Positions 1 to 10,607 are shown, counted from the stretch's first letter. The stretch: 64,000 bases of DNA from Aradus depressus (GCA_963662175.1 OY759214.1:13950001-14014000), one strand, 5' to 3'. Translations and numbers: made by a program. Notes: generated by a model from the sequence alone, not told the origin.

Positions 1-81
1 AGTCGCCTCACTCTCCCTTCCAAGGAGAGGGTCGTATTTACTGAACAGTCTTCCAGCAGTACTCAGTTTTCTTCCTCCAAC
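1..81 (-). CDS. SCAP: SCAP exon 11 (partial)
   Basis: The acceptor ATTTCAG at 82-88 opens a phase-0 frame, [20 protein letters not shown]..., that runs off the window. It sits where human SCAP has WRKLSLRHWPSLFSYYN, at the end of the second luminal loop. Similarity is weaker here, so the identity rests partly on frame and position. Confidence 0.75.
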
Positions 82-3000
82 CTGAAATGTACAAAACATA
101 ATGAATATACATAATGATAATAAAAATTAAATAAAGTTGAGTGAAAACTAAATAGAGTTATATTTACAAAATTTACAGGGAAAGTTAAACTCGGAAAAGT
201 ACAAAATGCTCTTTACTGCTTTATTGGAAGTTTCTTTAGTCTTAAATATTCTGAGGAAAATTGTTTTAAAACTTTTGACAACTGCCACTTTAAATTTTCT
301 TTTACTTTTACGCGAAACTGCGAGCTACGTGGCTGATAAATTTCCCTAACAGTTTCTGATATGTCAGTTGGAAAGTGTTTGCAGCTGTCTGCAGTTTCCA
401 GCGATTATATATTGGTACCTTGTAGAACTATTTGAAGTACGTTGTTCACTAGCATTCGTCATCCAATGTCTGTATATAAAATATCTGCGTACATTATTCG
501 TTCCTGCGCATTATAGAAATTTGGATAAAAAATTGTAGTTGAGAGGCAACTCACACCTCTCCCAGTCTGTTTAGTCTATACATCTCCTGGGGAGGCGCAC
601 CCTCCAATCTAAGAACTCTAGAAGATAATCAATAAGTGCCATACTGCCGAATTCTCATGTATAATTTCAAGGCAAAACAGTCCAAATTCTATGGTGAGTT
701 ATCGTGCCAATTGTCAGACAAACTTTCTTTCAGAACTTTTGAGTTCAGGGAAATGGAAAAAAATAAAATTCATATGAAACCTTTATATCGAATTTCTGAC
801 GTATGTGTTAATATAGCTGGGGAAGCAATTAACAGTAATTAATACTACAGCAATTAATACTTCTGTTTAACCGAAGTTGTTATGTGGAGAAGGGAATCTC
901 ATTGTCAATCTGTCGTAAATTAAATTTACAGATAGAAAAAAAATAAAAAAAATAAATGAACACATTAATAAGATATTGTAACGACGTAAGAACTGATTTA
1001 ACGAAGAGCCATCTACCAAGACTTCTGACTAATTCATATTAGCATGGAACTTAATAGAAAATAATTATCTATACATACACTACCTCTGAAGGTTGGACTA
1101 GATGGCTTACAATGCCCGCACTATAGAGGAAACCTCCAATCCAGACGACCATACAGATCATGAAGCCTCGCTGAACGATGCGGGTGCGGCCCCAGAACAG
1201 TACCAGTCGTAACCTGGAATAAGAAACGTACGATGTCAGGTACTCGTTAAAGACTCCTGCCCTAGGTGAATAAAAATTTAGGGTAGGCAAAATTTAGGAC
1301 TCCCACAGTAGAGTCGGGCTCATGTCCACCAGAGTGACGAAAGAGCGCTCTGCTAGTAGGCGATATGACCTCGTAGTTAAAGCCAGGGCATGAGTCATAA
1401 AACCTAACCTAACCAATAAGAACCAATGTGACAAATCACATATTAATAAACCAAAATCTGGATGGAAAACCGAATGCAAGTATTGGATGTTTCAAAAGCA
1501 ATCGTTTCAGCGTAAATATAACAAATGCCTTAAAAAAAATGGGGTTCGACATAATTTTAAGACGGTTTTCGACATAATATGTATGGGTATGCACATTTAG
1601 GACTCCCACAGTTGAGTCGGGCTCATGCCCACCAGAGTGACGAAAGAGCGCTCTGGTAGTAGACGATATGACCTTGTAGTCAAAGGGCATGATTCATAAT
1701 AACTAGCTAAATGCTAAAATGATATAAATAATCATTATTATAAAACCGTTTCTTAGACATGGATTTGTTCAGTTTTATTCAGAGCATAAAAACTAACCAT
1801 TAGTACAAGACAAGGAAGAAGAGGCCAGCTGCAGTACCAGATCAGCTCTTGTGCTCGGGAACCTAACTTCATAAGAATTGTATTTAGTTATAATTTCTTT
1901 GAAAATTAGATAATAGTTTGAGCCCCCCTCCCCCCTGAATACCACTCACGCCTCTTGAAATGAATGAATTTTGAAAGCAAACCTTCTCTAAACCCTGCCA
2001 CTTATGTACATACAACGTTGTGCTTCATCCCCATTCGATCAACGTTCTAGAAACGTACAAAAGAGACACATATCTTCGGATGGGGATCAAGTACAATATA
2101 TAAGATTTCCGGGTTACCTCGGTATAATTACTATTTTGAAGTACCCTGTTTTAATTTATATTTACTCAAAAAAATATATAATATTTTAGAAAGCTGTAAT
2201 GACTGTAACGAAGACCAGGAAAGACAGGACGACATCCACCACTTCTTCATGGAGTGGCCAGCCATCAGCCAATTAAGAAAAAAGTACCTGGTAGAAGCAC
2301 TGAGGAGCCCGCAACCTCACAAGACCCTTTTCAACATTACAAACAACCAAAAACTCAATAGGTTATTACTTTGTATCTTATTATTATTATTATTTTCTAT
2401 CTTCATTTATTTACTTTTTTTTAAAACTGAATAATGTATATATCAGGCTGAACCCTGAGCCTAAAAGATGTATTTCTTAAAGACTAATAAAGAATTGAAT
2501 TCAATATTAATGTCTCTATACATAAAATTACAATTAATTTGTTCCCATCAAGTCAAGTTTTCTCCGATTTGTTTGACATCAAATCAGTCAACCGATTGTA
2601 TATTAACATCTAAAAATAAAGTTTATGTTCACTAAAAAATGCTATAATATAATATATCTTTGAAACCGGCGTAAAAAAGCATTACCTATAAAAAGTTTTC
2701 TTTCTGTTTTCTCTACAACTTTTATCCGAAGATTTTTCATCAGGTCATAGATATAAGCGGTATCTTGTAAAATGTACTTAGGCCCCGAAGTAAAGTTGTC
2801 TTAATTTTCGTCTGATCTCGGACAAAATCTAATTGGATCTAAGGTAGCACATGTGACTGTTCATAATTTCAATTACATTACTACAATCGTTCCTAAGTAG
2901 AGCGCTCACAATGATCCAATCATATACACGCAGTCAGGCGCGTGAAACATGAAATTTATTATTTAAGTTATTTCCTTTATTTACTTAGTGCTCAAAATGA

Positions 3001-6000
3001 AACTAAGAATTGATGTACCCATTGCATCCCCTTACCTCTTGGGTAGTTTCCCCTCTAAGCGTGGTACAGATCTTGTCCTAGGGAGTGGCCTGGAAGGACC
3101 AGTGGCCTCCATCATGTTGTGAGAGCCTGAAGAAGAGGAACTGGAGATTAGCCCATGTCTCAAGTCGCTGGAGACCCCAGCTGCCATGTCCAGAGAGAGC
3201 AATGTCGAGAAGAAGAACATCTGGAGGAAGAAATCGCACAGGAGCCCCACCATTGCGAAGATACAGAACTCCTGGTAAGAGAGAACTCACGTTATAGGGA
3301 GGATTACAGAAAGGATTAATAAGAAAATTTATCACGTTACAGGGGAAGTGTACAGTGATCTGACAAGGGATTCTATCTGGTCATGAGTGTTAGCAGCAAC
3401 CCCCCTTTATGTCTGTATGTACATAATGTACAATAAAATGAGTTGCAATAACGTCTTTTCTTCTGTTTATTCATGATACCTGATGAAATATGTACATATG
3501 TAGGTTCTTTTTGAACGAAAATAGATTTTTCACGGGAACCTCGGATAATCCGGCCAAACGGGTAATCGGCCATTGTCTTGTTCCCGACCAGACCGGTTAA
3601 GAGGGGTTCTACTGTAAATATAAAAAAAAAATGTATAAATGTCCTAAGTGGGGGAAGGGAGGGGGGGGGGGGGCATTTATAACTGACCTGAGAGACAAAT
3701 GTTGTGGGGTTGAATTTTTTCATAACATTTACATAAATACTATTTTAAAATATAAACTAATTTTTCATTATTCTTGAAGAGAAGGGTCAGTAGTTAGTGA
3801 TACCTGTATAGAGGGTAGGAGGGTGAAGAGGCCGACAGTGAGGATGGTGACCTCAGTGAGGAGGTTCTTGGTGATACCCCAGCCCTCTTTGGCCAGACCC
3901 TGAGCCAGCCGGATCTTGGAGTCGAGGTGGTCCGGAGTGGAGAGGACCGACTTGGTCAGCACCAGGATGTTCTCCAGGCCCACCACCACCACCAGGTAGG
4001 GGAACACCTGACCAAGGGGAGCACAAGTAAGAATCCTGTAAACCCATCTATTTTAACACCCCCTAACTTCTTTCAATCTAAATTATTTACAAAATTGTTT
4101 CAAGGTTACACATAAACCATATATATTTTCATTATTTATGCCATTATTTTTTATTTATTTAACTCTGTTAAAACACTCGGTTATATATATGTTTTCATAC
4201 CTGTATATTAGTTAAAACCAAGAAGAAATAAAGATGTTTGAAACATTGGTGACAATCAACGATTTTGATCAAATAAATAATATATTTTCATTTACTGTTG
4301 AAAGCATTTAACTAAGAAAACAGGTAGCTTCTTTAATTTCAATAATTTTCTTATTTTCTATAACACTAATTTATTTTTAATTTATCTCATATTACCTTTA
4401 TTTTCCGTTTCATTATTATTTGTTTATAATGAGCAATGTAATGGTTATAATCGAGTTCACATTATTTATTAGGTCACAAATAGTCTCATAATAAAATATT
4501 GACTAATTGATAGATGAGAATGTAAACCTGATCAACTAACCTCTCTGCCACGAGTACTGCCAGCAGGATCCAGCCCAAAGAAGAGACAAAGGCCGATAGA
4601 CATCATGAGAGAAGCGATGACAGTGAACACAGCGCTGAGGGCCATACCCACCTGGAAAATAATTGTGCTCATTCACATATCCCACAAGACCAAGTTTTAA
4701 TAAATCAAGGAAAGCAAACAATACTAAAGCTAATGAAAAATAAAAGTATAAATCCTCACCTTTGACCTCACTAATTCAATTTTCCTGACGGAGAAGTACA
4801 TGTAGAAGAAGAGGGCGAGGTAAGTACAGAAGAGAGGAAGGAACTCGTGGAAGTCAAAATCTCCAGCATAGTAGAGATGTAGGACGGAAGAGACATGGGA
4901 GGTGCTATTGTCGGGAAGGAGGGGGTACAGTTTGTAGAGGTGCTCTCTCAAACCTTCCAAGTACCTGCGCCCACACATTACATATTAACATAATAATTAT
5001 GAAATATTTATAAAACAAACACTTTTTTCTTTACAATTTAATTGATAATTTTCAACTGTGAGAAAACAATAAGAAAATATGAACACAAGAGCAATATATG
5101 AAAAAAAACTTGATGAAACGGCTGGTCAGTACCACCGCCTCTTCAGGCAGGAGGTCATGCAGCCAACTACGATTCAGTCGTCGAGGAGGGTTACCCGGCA
5201 AGGACCAGACCGTCATTGTGTGACTTCGTATAAAAATGGTATGTCGAGATCGCGGTGTAGTGTTTGTTTGAAGAACATTATTTTGAATGGACAACATACG
5301 TCCAGACAGGTCTGAAAACGGTCTTGGTTGAGATCGCTTGTCTAGTAGTCTTTTGGATAGTCCAAATCGTCCTTTCATTTTCTGTCCCGTCTGCTTAACG
5401 TATTTGTTCTGAGTCAGTCGTTTGACAAGGCAGAGTCAAGTTTCAGAGGGACATTATTCAGCCCTATAGGACAGTCACCACACCACTATAATTACTATAC
5501 GTATGCGCCATGCTGAAAATTGAGGAGTCTTATATAATAATATATGCTCCTAATATTACACACATTCGAAAATTGTAATTTTCATCATAGCTCATACAAA
5601 TAGCAATAAACAGGATCTGTCTTCAATTGAGGGGTATGTTAGAGTGCGGGTAGGAAGTTTTACATTTTTATTTCTGTATATAAACATTTACGAGGGGTGA
5701 TTTAAAATTTATTTAAAAAAATAACAAGTTATTGGACATTGTCCCCTCCAAAGTACTCCCCTTGGGAAGCTATACATTTTTCCCAGCGCCGCTTCCACTG
5801 CTGGAATGACCCTGAGAACTCAGCTCCTTTTTCTTTAATTTCGCCAGTTGAGTGAGATCTCTGCCCTTTTAAGGGTCTCTTGATTTTCGGAAACAGGAAA
5901 AAGTCCGCGAGGGCCAGGCCTTTCACGTTGCAAAAAGTTTTCATCACCATTTGCCATTTCAAGACGTTCCTGACAAACCTCAACTCCGTGTTGTTTTTGA

Positions 6001-9000
6001 TCCTCGGTCAACAGTCACGGGACAAACTTTGCCGCCACTCGGCGCATCTGCAGTTGTTCAGTTAAAATTTCTTGAGATGAGCCAAATGAAATGTTGCATT
6101 CTTCCGTCATTTCACAGTTTTTCGACGATTTGATCGCACGAGTACGTTCACTCTGACAACATGATCGTCATCAGTCGAAGTTGATGGGCGTCCTGAACGA
6201 AGATTGTCTTCTGACGATGTCCGGCCTTCTTTGACCTCTTGTACCACTTATGACACCGTCATCGCCTCAGAAATCCATCTCCAAAAGCTTCTTACAACAT
6301 CTGAAAAGTTTCTGTAAAAGTTTTACCCAACTTCATACAAACGCGTTTCTCTTCTTTTTGTTTTATTTGACAAAAGATCACAAAATAGTCAAACACGAAA
6401 AACTTGTTTCACAAAAACTCTATTACTTCACAACAAAGTAGGCTGTAGAGTAAATACAAAAACAGCTGAGCTCAGGAAGAGTCACAATTAATGCTGCCAA
6501 CCATACCGCTCTCCGACGCTCCGTTGACGCGCAGTCCAAAAAGTCCTGGAACCTTTTGATCACCCCTCGTACATATAATTAAGAGTAAAAATGTAAAATA
6601 TAAATGTAAAGATACATATAATTTAGAGTTTTGCTTACTCTTTGTCATGTCGGACCATGGCGATGGTGACAGCATATTGTATGACCCGCTGTCTGGTCCG
6701 CAGAGGATACCGCTTCATGCCTGCCTCTCGAAGTCCCATACCAAACAGCAGCTCTGCCAGAGGCACCTTGCCCACCTGAGTTGTCTGAAATATATATATA
6801 GTATAATTAATTAATTAAATATATAAATTTAAGAGAATAAGGAAAATGTGGTGAGAGTTCCTTAGTTTTTTTATCTGGGAGATAAGAATAAACACAAGAA
6901 AAATAAATAAAACATTATTTGGACGTTACAGTAGAGTCCCGCTAATCCGGACTAGATGGGACCGGACCCCGTCCAGATCACCGAAAATCTGGATTAAACG
7001 GAATTTGCTGTAAATGCACATGATAAATATTTTTTTAAATATTAGCGTAAATATTTAGCGCGCCGTCTTCTTTGTCGGCACTTTTTCATCGTAGCCAACT
7101 GAGTAAGTCAAGTCAAACTCTCTCTTTGAATTATTTTCGTACTTACCGCTCGCTAAATTAAATTTTTAGTTTACTAAATTTTAATTAGTTTTTTTAAATC
7201 CCGTCCGGATAATCGGTGTCCGGATAGCGGGACTCTACTATATTTTTTTGAGCTTTTCTCCTGATCACGTGTCGCAAAGTAGACAAACTAGATCTCATTC
7301 GAAAAGTCTTGGCTTAGAGTTGTGTCTTTTCGGAAATAGTTTATCGTGGCCCCCCTTAAAGACCCCTTTCCTATCCTAGGTAACTAATCCCCTCAGAAAG
7401 CAAAATTAACGATCCCCACAGTCGAGTCGGGCTCATTTTCACCAGAATGACGAAAGACCTCTTTGGTAGTAAGCGATATGACACCATACTTAAAGCTAGG
7501 GCAAAAGTAAACAATAATCAAATTTGACTATTTATAGTATGCCAAATATAAAAACTTACATATTGTGAGTACACAGTAGATCCTAATGAAATATCTTCAT
7601 AAAATCGTGAAGGATCATTTTGCCAAAAGTTGGCAGGGGATACAACGAGACAGGTATACTGCGGGAGCGCCTGAGGTCTGGAGGACATCTCAACGTGAGT
7701 ACAGACTTCTGTGAGGCTGAGACGGCTCCTAGACAGACAGACATTAGAGTTAGCAACATTGTTACAGGGGAAGCAACTTGTCAAAAGGCAGTATCTCTAC
7801 TCTTTAAGAAAATGCATCCAGCTGGAAGCGATACTTCCTAAAATATCGCAGAACATATGATTTGAAAAGGATACTAACAGGAAACTAGAGATTGAAGAAC
7901 CCTTTATTTTATAATTTTATATATATTTCTTATACCAACCACTTGTAAACCGATTATTCTCCCTCCCACATTTCAAATTTATTTCAATCTGCCATTACTG
8001 GGTATAAGAAAATCTTATAAAAATTCCAGGGTTCCATTGTAAAATCAGCGCAATTCTGAGGGTGTCTCTTATACGGTATAAGAAAGTCCTGTTTCAGTCA
8101 CATCACACATATTTCATTTTAAAAGCCTTTTTAATAAAAAAATATTAAAATTCGTTCTTATGCGTTACAATTTGATCATAATCTTTACGGAAATTTATTC
8201 TACGCCTTTGGGACACTATAGCTTTTGTTCGTATTGGCCAATCTCAGATCTGATGACACCTAGGCGATTGGAAATTTAATAAGGAACATTTTAGGTAAGA
8301 ACCAATTTTTCGATAGGACTAATCGTTTTCGTGTAAATCAAGTCAACGTCAAAACGACATTTTAGTATGGTTTTATATCTCGAAAAGTCGTATTTCACAT
8401 AAAACATGCCCTTTAGCTTTCTGCACAACTTTTATTATTTTTGGTTCGTCACAGTAGTCCAAGACTCAAGAATACAGCCGAAGTCGCAAGTCCCGTACAG
8501 GATGTGCGCGCCTTCCTTTCTAGGGGACCTGCCACTACGGCTGTCTTTGATGAATCTTAGAATACGGATTTTCTTCTTGTTTTTTTGAAGATGTTAGATG
8601 AATAAATGGCGACAATGTCTAGCAAGAACAAGGCAGACTAGAAAGGAGTTTTAACCGTTTAGTTTTTAACATCTTTTCTATTGCACACTTTTTAGTTATC
8701 AAGTTTGAGGTAAATGAACAACAATTCTTCAGTTATTGTTCGGCTTATAATTGCTCATCTACCCACACATCAATATCATGAAAATCTGACCGTTAAAAAG
8801 CTAACTTACATGATGTTTTGGCTTTCTTTTTGACGAAAAATGATACTATTAGGAACCCTGTTTTTTATTACCAAAATAAGGTTTTTTCCCTCTAAACTAG
8901 AGAAACTGCCTTTTGAAAAGATGTTGCTCAAATCAAAGTATAAAGTATACTGATACTATATATATATTTTTTTTTTATTAACCTGGGATGAACATAATTC

Positions 9001-10570
9001 TGTATAGCTTCTTTGAGCCTGAAGACCTCGGCGAGAGGCGCTCTGATGGCGTCCGTAAGCTGCATATCTTCCGTCCATGGGGAGACAGCACTCTTCAATG
9101 TCACCTGCAACACAAATACAATATATTTACAATAAAGCCGATTCTAAATATACAAATAAAAAAATATTACTTAAAAGATATAGAAATATTTAAAAGAAAA
9201 GAAAGAAAAAAATATAATTTTAAAGATTATTATAAAAGAAGATACAGCTGACGTATCTGGATGGTTGGCCCAGTCTGCGGCAGGAATGGGATGACAAGAG
9301 TCGAGCAACTGCATTGACATGGGATAACATATATCCCACATATATCCTTCACACATATAAATTAATTTCATTTTGTTAGTCTACCTTACATCTACCTATG
9401 TACAATTCGCATTCGAACTTGTCTTAATTTATAACTAAACCTGAAGATAGTGTAATATACGAACCTGTAGATTTGTATACATTTTTGTATAGACAATAAT
9501 TCAAAAAGAAGTTGTTTTATTTATGTTGAAATAAGGAGAACTCTTCTATATAATTACCTGTTGTATGTATACCGGAAAGTCGGCATACCATCGTGGAAGG
9601 TCTGTGAGGTTGTCTGCTTCGTGGATAGTCTGAGGGATGTTACTGGGGAGTGGCACGTTGACCAAAGGGATGCTATTTCAACAAAAAAACAAAATATGAT
9701 TTCAAAGTAGGTACTGAAGTCAGTTTTTCTTAAGTTGTACATGTGAAGGGAAAGCCATTTAGAAAGCAACCAATCAAATCTATTGTTGTAAAGTCTTGTA
9801 AGTTGATATTACCAATGAATTCTATTGGAAGATAGATGAATAATATTGGCTTGGCACTTGATATCAAGGGGTTTGGTTGGCTTCCTAAAAACTGACTACA
9901 CAATAAAGGAATAACATTAACCAATAAAAAGTCGTCGGTGAATCACCGGCAAAATACTTCCCCAGAACAAAATTAATCAACTAATGTTTCGCTCTCCCTA
10001 CAAAAACAGTCAAAATTTTGTGCCGATAAATTCATTACATCAACAGTTGTTAGGATTTTTAAATTTACCCCCCCCCCCCTTAAATCCCCCTTTTTTTTTT
10101 TTTTTTATATACCCGATATAAAATTTGACAGGTTATGGACCAAGCTCGGAAGCATCGCTTAACGTACCCATCCGAAGGACGGCGAGCTCACGGTTTTTCA
10201 CCTCCCAGATAAAAAAACCTTGGGGCCTCGGCCGGGTTTCGAACCCGTGATCTTGAGCTCAGTAGGCTGGCACGCTACCACTGAGCTACCGGCGTCGTAG
10301 AGGCGAGAAGCTGACATTTTACAGAACTAAAAACATCAACCGCCCTCTTCTTATGAATAAACAAATCCGACCATTTTCACTTCATTGATGAATACTACCC
10401 TCTCCAACTTATACTGTTAAACATTATAAAAAATAACTAAAATGAGTTAGTTACCATGAGAGAAGTACCACAGCAGCAGTAAGACAGATGAGTATAACGG
10501 GATGTCCTGCGCAGAGCACTCCATAGCCGTAGTAGAGCTGGCTAACTCTGTCCGGGAGACTCTTGGACAT
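1..10570 (-). CDS. SCAP: SCAP, SREBP cleavage-activating protein (5' part, 11 exons, cut by window edge)
   Basis: SCAP is the polytopic ER protein that escorts the transcription factor SREBP from ER to Golgi for proteolytic activation. Coding exons in transcript order: 10570-10455, 9672-9558, 9104-8983, 7728-7560, 6784-6639, 4964-4760, 4651-4541, 4007-3804, 3271-3036, 1213-1084, 81-1. All have AG acceptors and GT donors and their phases join without a break to about 545 codons. Recognisable pieces: TM1 (residues ~20-38); luminal loop with [14 protein letters not shown] at ~277-281 (YIYFS in human SCAP); [20 protein letters not shown] in the sterol-sensing domain; and [16 protein letters not shown]. 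The start at 10570 is supported by an in-frame stop just upstream in the same exon and by N-terminal similarity to SCAP. The C-terminal WD40 region lies beyond position 1. Insects do not make sterols; in Drosophila this pathway senses phosphatidylethanolamine. Identity is by recognised similarity, not a search. Confidence 0.95.
82..1083. other. SCAP intron 10, no recognisable feature
   Basis: AT-rich sequence between exons 11 and 10. The only longer frame (636-842, plus) has no recognisable domain and lies antisense within the intron. Confidence 0.5.
1084..1213 (-). CDS. SCAP: SCAP exon 10: TM7 region
   Basis: The acceptor TTATTCCAG completes Arg; [20 protein letters not shown] and [20 protein letters not shown] follow. 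Compare human [30 protein letters not shown]. The donor is GAG|GTAGTG. A SINE fragment begins only ~10-15 bases upstream of the acceptor. Confidence 0.92.
1225..1402 (+). mobile_element. SINE fragment (3' body), copy 1
   Basis: The same sequence recurs at 1596, 7408 and, inverted, at 11750-11997. Shared blocks are the TTAGGACTCCCACAG start, GAGTCGGGCTCATG, CCAGAGTGACGAAAGAGC and GGCATGAGTCATAA. The fragment also keeps the upstream piece with GGTACTCGTTAAAG and the TAGGGTAGGCAAAATTTAGG join, which links it to the tRNA-headed copy at 11.9 kb. The tRNA head itself is missing. Confidence 0.7.
1596..1700 (+). mobile_element. SINE fragment (3' body), copy 2
   Basis: About 100 bases very similar to copy 1, from TTAGGACTCCCACAGTTGAG to GGGCATGATTCATAA. 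It lies in SCAP intron 9 with no head region. Confidence 0.65.
1701..2189. other. SCAP intron 9 sequence, nothing recognised
   Basis: AT-rich, with no splice-bounded coding block matching SCAP and no clear repeat. Confidence 0.5.
2190..2512 (+). pseudogene. LINE 3' fragment (C-terminal zinc-knuckle region of ORF2)
   Basis: The frame reads [20 protein letters not shown] and then [18 protein letters not shown]. This is the C-x2-C...H...C-P pattern typical of the C-terminus of CR1/Jockey-type non-LTR retrotransposon ORF2 (the last Cys has become Trp). A TTATTATTATTA stretch and a tail with AATAAAGAATTGAATTCAA follow, a usual CR1-like 3' end. It is 5'-truncated and antisense to SCAP in intron 9. 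Confidence 0.6.
2513..3035. other. SCAP intron 9, unremarkable
   Basis: AT-rich intronic DNA with no motif I can support. Confidence 0.5.
3036..3271 (-). CDS. SCAP: SCAP exon 9: TM6 and ER-exit loop
   Basis: Encodes [20 protein letters not shown], then [19 protein letters not shown], followed by a serine-rich cytosolic stretch and RLEGKLPKR. Asp 424 matches human D443. The next residues occupy the place of the MELADL Sec24-binding hexapeptide but read GVSSDL. The donor AG|GTAAGG leaves a split Arg codon. Confidence 0.93.
3530..3613. mobile_element. Partial pogo/Tigger-like element end
   Basis: GGATAATCCGGCCAAACGGG followed by CCGGTTAAGAGGGGTTCTACTG-TA resembles the ends of pogo/Tigger MITEs (terminal CAGTAGA...CCGG next to TA), as in the better copy at 6929-7240. 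I see no matching left terminus. Confidence 0.4.
3804..4007 (-). CDS. SCAP: SCAP exon 8: sterol-sensing domain TM4-TM5
   Basis: A 68-codon, phase-0 exon. [20 protein letters not shown] is nearly identical to the human sequence, and [20 protein letters not shown] follows. It is the best-conserved part of the gene in this window. The acceptor is GGTCAG and the donor CAG|GTATCA. Confidence 0.95.
4541..4651 (-). CDS. SCAP: SCAP exon 7: sterol-sensing domain TM3
   Basis: A 37-codon exon (phase 0 at both ends) encoding [20 protein letters not shown] and [17 protein letters not shown]. It parallels human [27 protein letters not shown]. The acceptor is TTTCCAG and the donor GAG|GTTAGT. Confidence 0.93.
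4760..4964 (-). CDS. SCAP: SCAP exon 6: TM2, start of sterol-sensing domain
   Basis: Encodes [20 protein letters not shown], with an N-S-T sequon at ~242-244 in the same part of the loop as a glycosylated site in human SCAP. Then comes [19 protein letters not shown] and [15 protein letters not shown] corresponds to human YIYFS, where the Y298C change abolishes sterol retention. The donor is AAG|GTGAGG. Confidence 0.94.
5691..6569 (-). mobile_element. Decayed mariner element with TA duplications
   Basis: Inverted termini CGAGGGGTGAT (5691) and ATCACCCCTCG (to 6569) are each flanked by TA (5689-5690 and 6570-6571), the mariner/Tc1 target duplication. The minus strand encodes broken transposase: a part with [11 protein letters not shown]...RPSTS near 6240-6150, [20 protein letters not shown] near 6120-6060, and [15 protein letters not shown]...[12 protein letters not shown] at 5983-5729. 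At 879 bp it is shorter than the usual ~1.3 kb. Stops and frameshifts make it inactive. It is located in SCAP intron 5, in the same orientation as the gene. Confidence 0.88.
5729..6250 (-). pseudogene. Mariner transposase pseudogene
   Basis: Pieces of a mariner DD34D-type transposase are legible in more than one frame. The longest (5983-5729) ends with the conserved C-terminal block [18 protein letters not shown] ... [14 protein letters not shown]. The N-terminal helix-turn-helix part is incomplete. There is no intact start-to-stop frame, so it cannot make a working enzyme. Confidence 0.8.
6639..6784 (-). CDS. SCAP: SCAP exon 5: luminal loop, amphipathic region
   Basis: The acceptor is TTTCAG and the donor AAAGA|GTAAGC. 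It encodes [20 protein letters not shown], then a basic stretch ([11 protein letters not shown]) and [15 protein letters not shown], matching human SATLKDLLFG... YTRKRMVSYTITLVFQHY. Confidence 0.92.
6929..7240. mobile_element. pogo/Tigger-like MITE
   Basis: A 312-bp element with inverted ends CAGTAGAGTCCCGCTAATCC and (reading inward from the right) TAGTAGAGTCCCGCTATCCG, flanked on both sides by TA. It has no coding capacity. The terminal sequence is typical of pogo/Tigger-derived miniature elements. It lies in SCAP intron 4. Confidence 0.85.
7408..7510 (+). mobile_element. SINE fragment (3' body), copy 3
   Basis: A diverged copy of the block at 1290-1402: CCCACAGTCGAGTCGGGCTC, ACCAGAATGACGAAAGA, GTAAGCGATATGACACC. 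It ends ~50 bases 3' of the SCAP exon 4 donor, inside intron 4. Confidence 0.6.
7560..7728 (-). CDS. SCAP: SCAP exon 4: luminal loop with SPANFWQND motif
   Basis: The acceptor CTGTCTAG completes the split codon, giving [33 protein letters not shown] follows and is near-identical to the human SPGNFWQNDWERF block. The donor is TAT|GTAAGT at 7560/7559. The reading frame continues open upstream of the acceptor, but the split codon fixes the border at 7728. Confidence 0.93.
7729..8982. other. SCAP intron 3, nothing recognised
   Basis: AT-rich intron. The short frames at 8406-8588 and elsewhere have no family resemblance or splice support. Confidence 0.5.
8983..9104 (-). CDS. SCAP: SCAP exon 3: luminal loop
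   Basis: The acceptor is TTGCAG and the donor CCCAG|GTTAAT. It encodes [20 protein letters not shown] and [15 protein letters not shown], matching the human loop (VKSSVFPW... FQLVEEIRNHV). It ends with two bases of a split Arg codon. Confidence 0.92.
9558..9672 (-). CDS. SCAP: SCAP exon 2: luminal loop start
   Basis: The acceptor GAAATAG is at 9673 and the donor CAG|GTAATT at 9558. It encodes [14 protein letters not shown]...[12 protein letters not shown], which parallels the human YPLLKLPLP...PEWYVGAPVAYVQQ segment after TM1. Together with exon 1 it gives exactly 77 codons. Confidence 0.92.
9930..10020 (+). repeat. Dispersed repeat terminus (inverted partner at ~11,355-11,405)
   Basis: GTCGTCGGTGAATCACCGGC ... 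TACTTCCCCAGAACAAAATT is mirrored as an inverted copy at 11,355-11,405 (TTCTGGGGAAGTACATTTC, TGGTGATTCACCGACTAC). Related pieces occur at 12,640, 15,440 and 16,605. Confidence 0.55.
10060..10107. repeat. Poly-C / poly-T low-complexity tract
   Basis: A C run, then a short TTAAATCCCCC spacer and a run of ~18 T. On the minus strand this is an A-rich tract about 25 bases beyond the body of the SINE copy, so it may be part of that element's tail. Confidence 0.6.
10130..10297 (-). mobile_element. tRNA-derived SINE (head and 5' body)
   Basis: On the minus strand it starts GCCGGTAGCTCAGTGGTAGC (A-box-like) and continues to ATCACGGGTTCGAAACCCGG (B box), the two internal RNA polymerase III promoter elements of a tRNA. 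A non-tRNA body follows: TTTTTTTATCTGGGAGGTGA, then GTCCTTCGGATGGGTACG and TTAAGCGATGCTTCC. The cloverleaf is imperfect (weak anticodon stem), so this is a SINE head and not a tRNA gene. The body matches part of the 441-bp satellite monomer at 28-64 kb. Confidence 0.8.
10455..10570 (-). CDS. SCAP: SCAP exon 1 (coding): start codon and TM1
   Basis: Begins [20 protein letters not shown] and continues into a hydrophobic stretch ([14 protein letters not shown]), the first membrane span. The donor is TG|GTAACT at 10455/10454, leaving two bases of a split codon. An in-frame TAG lies eight codons upstream within the same exon, so no longer N-terminus is possible on this exon. Confidence 0.92.
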
Positions 10571-10607
10571 TTCATTCGGAGACCACAACCAAATCTACAC
10601 ACATCAT
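10571..10607 (-). other. SCAP: SCAP 5' UTR part of first coding exon
   Basis: A CAG acceptor after a pyrimidine-rich tract (TTCTTTCTTTCAG, minus strand) sits at 10608-10620. The first coding exon therefore starts with about 37 bases of 5' UTR, and at least one non-coding exon with the promoter must lie at higher coordinates. I could not locate it. Confidence 0.6.

Noticed and set aside
3085..3297. Plus-strand 70-codon frame opposite SCAP exon 9
   Set aside because: The conserved SCAP sequence and splice signals are on the minus strand; the plus frame has no similarity to a known family.
10224..10297. Functional tRNA gene on the minus strand
   Set aside because: A and B boxes are present, but the anticodon stem has only about three pairs and the acceptor stem is poor. 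A SINE body follows directly, and a second headed copy exists at 11.9 kb.
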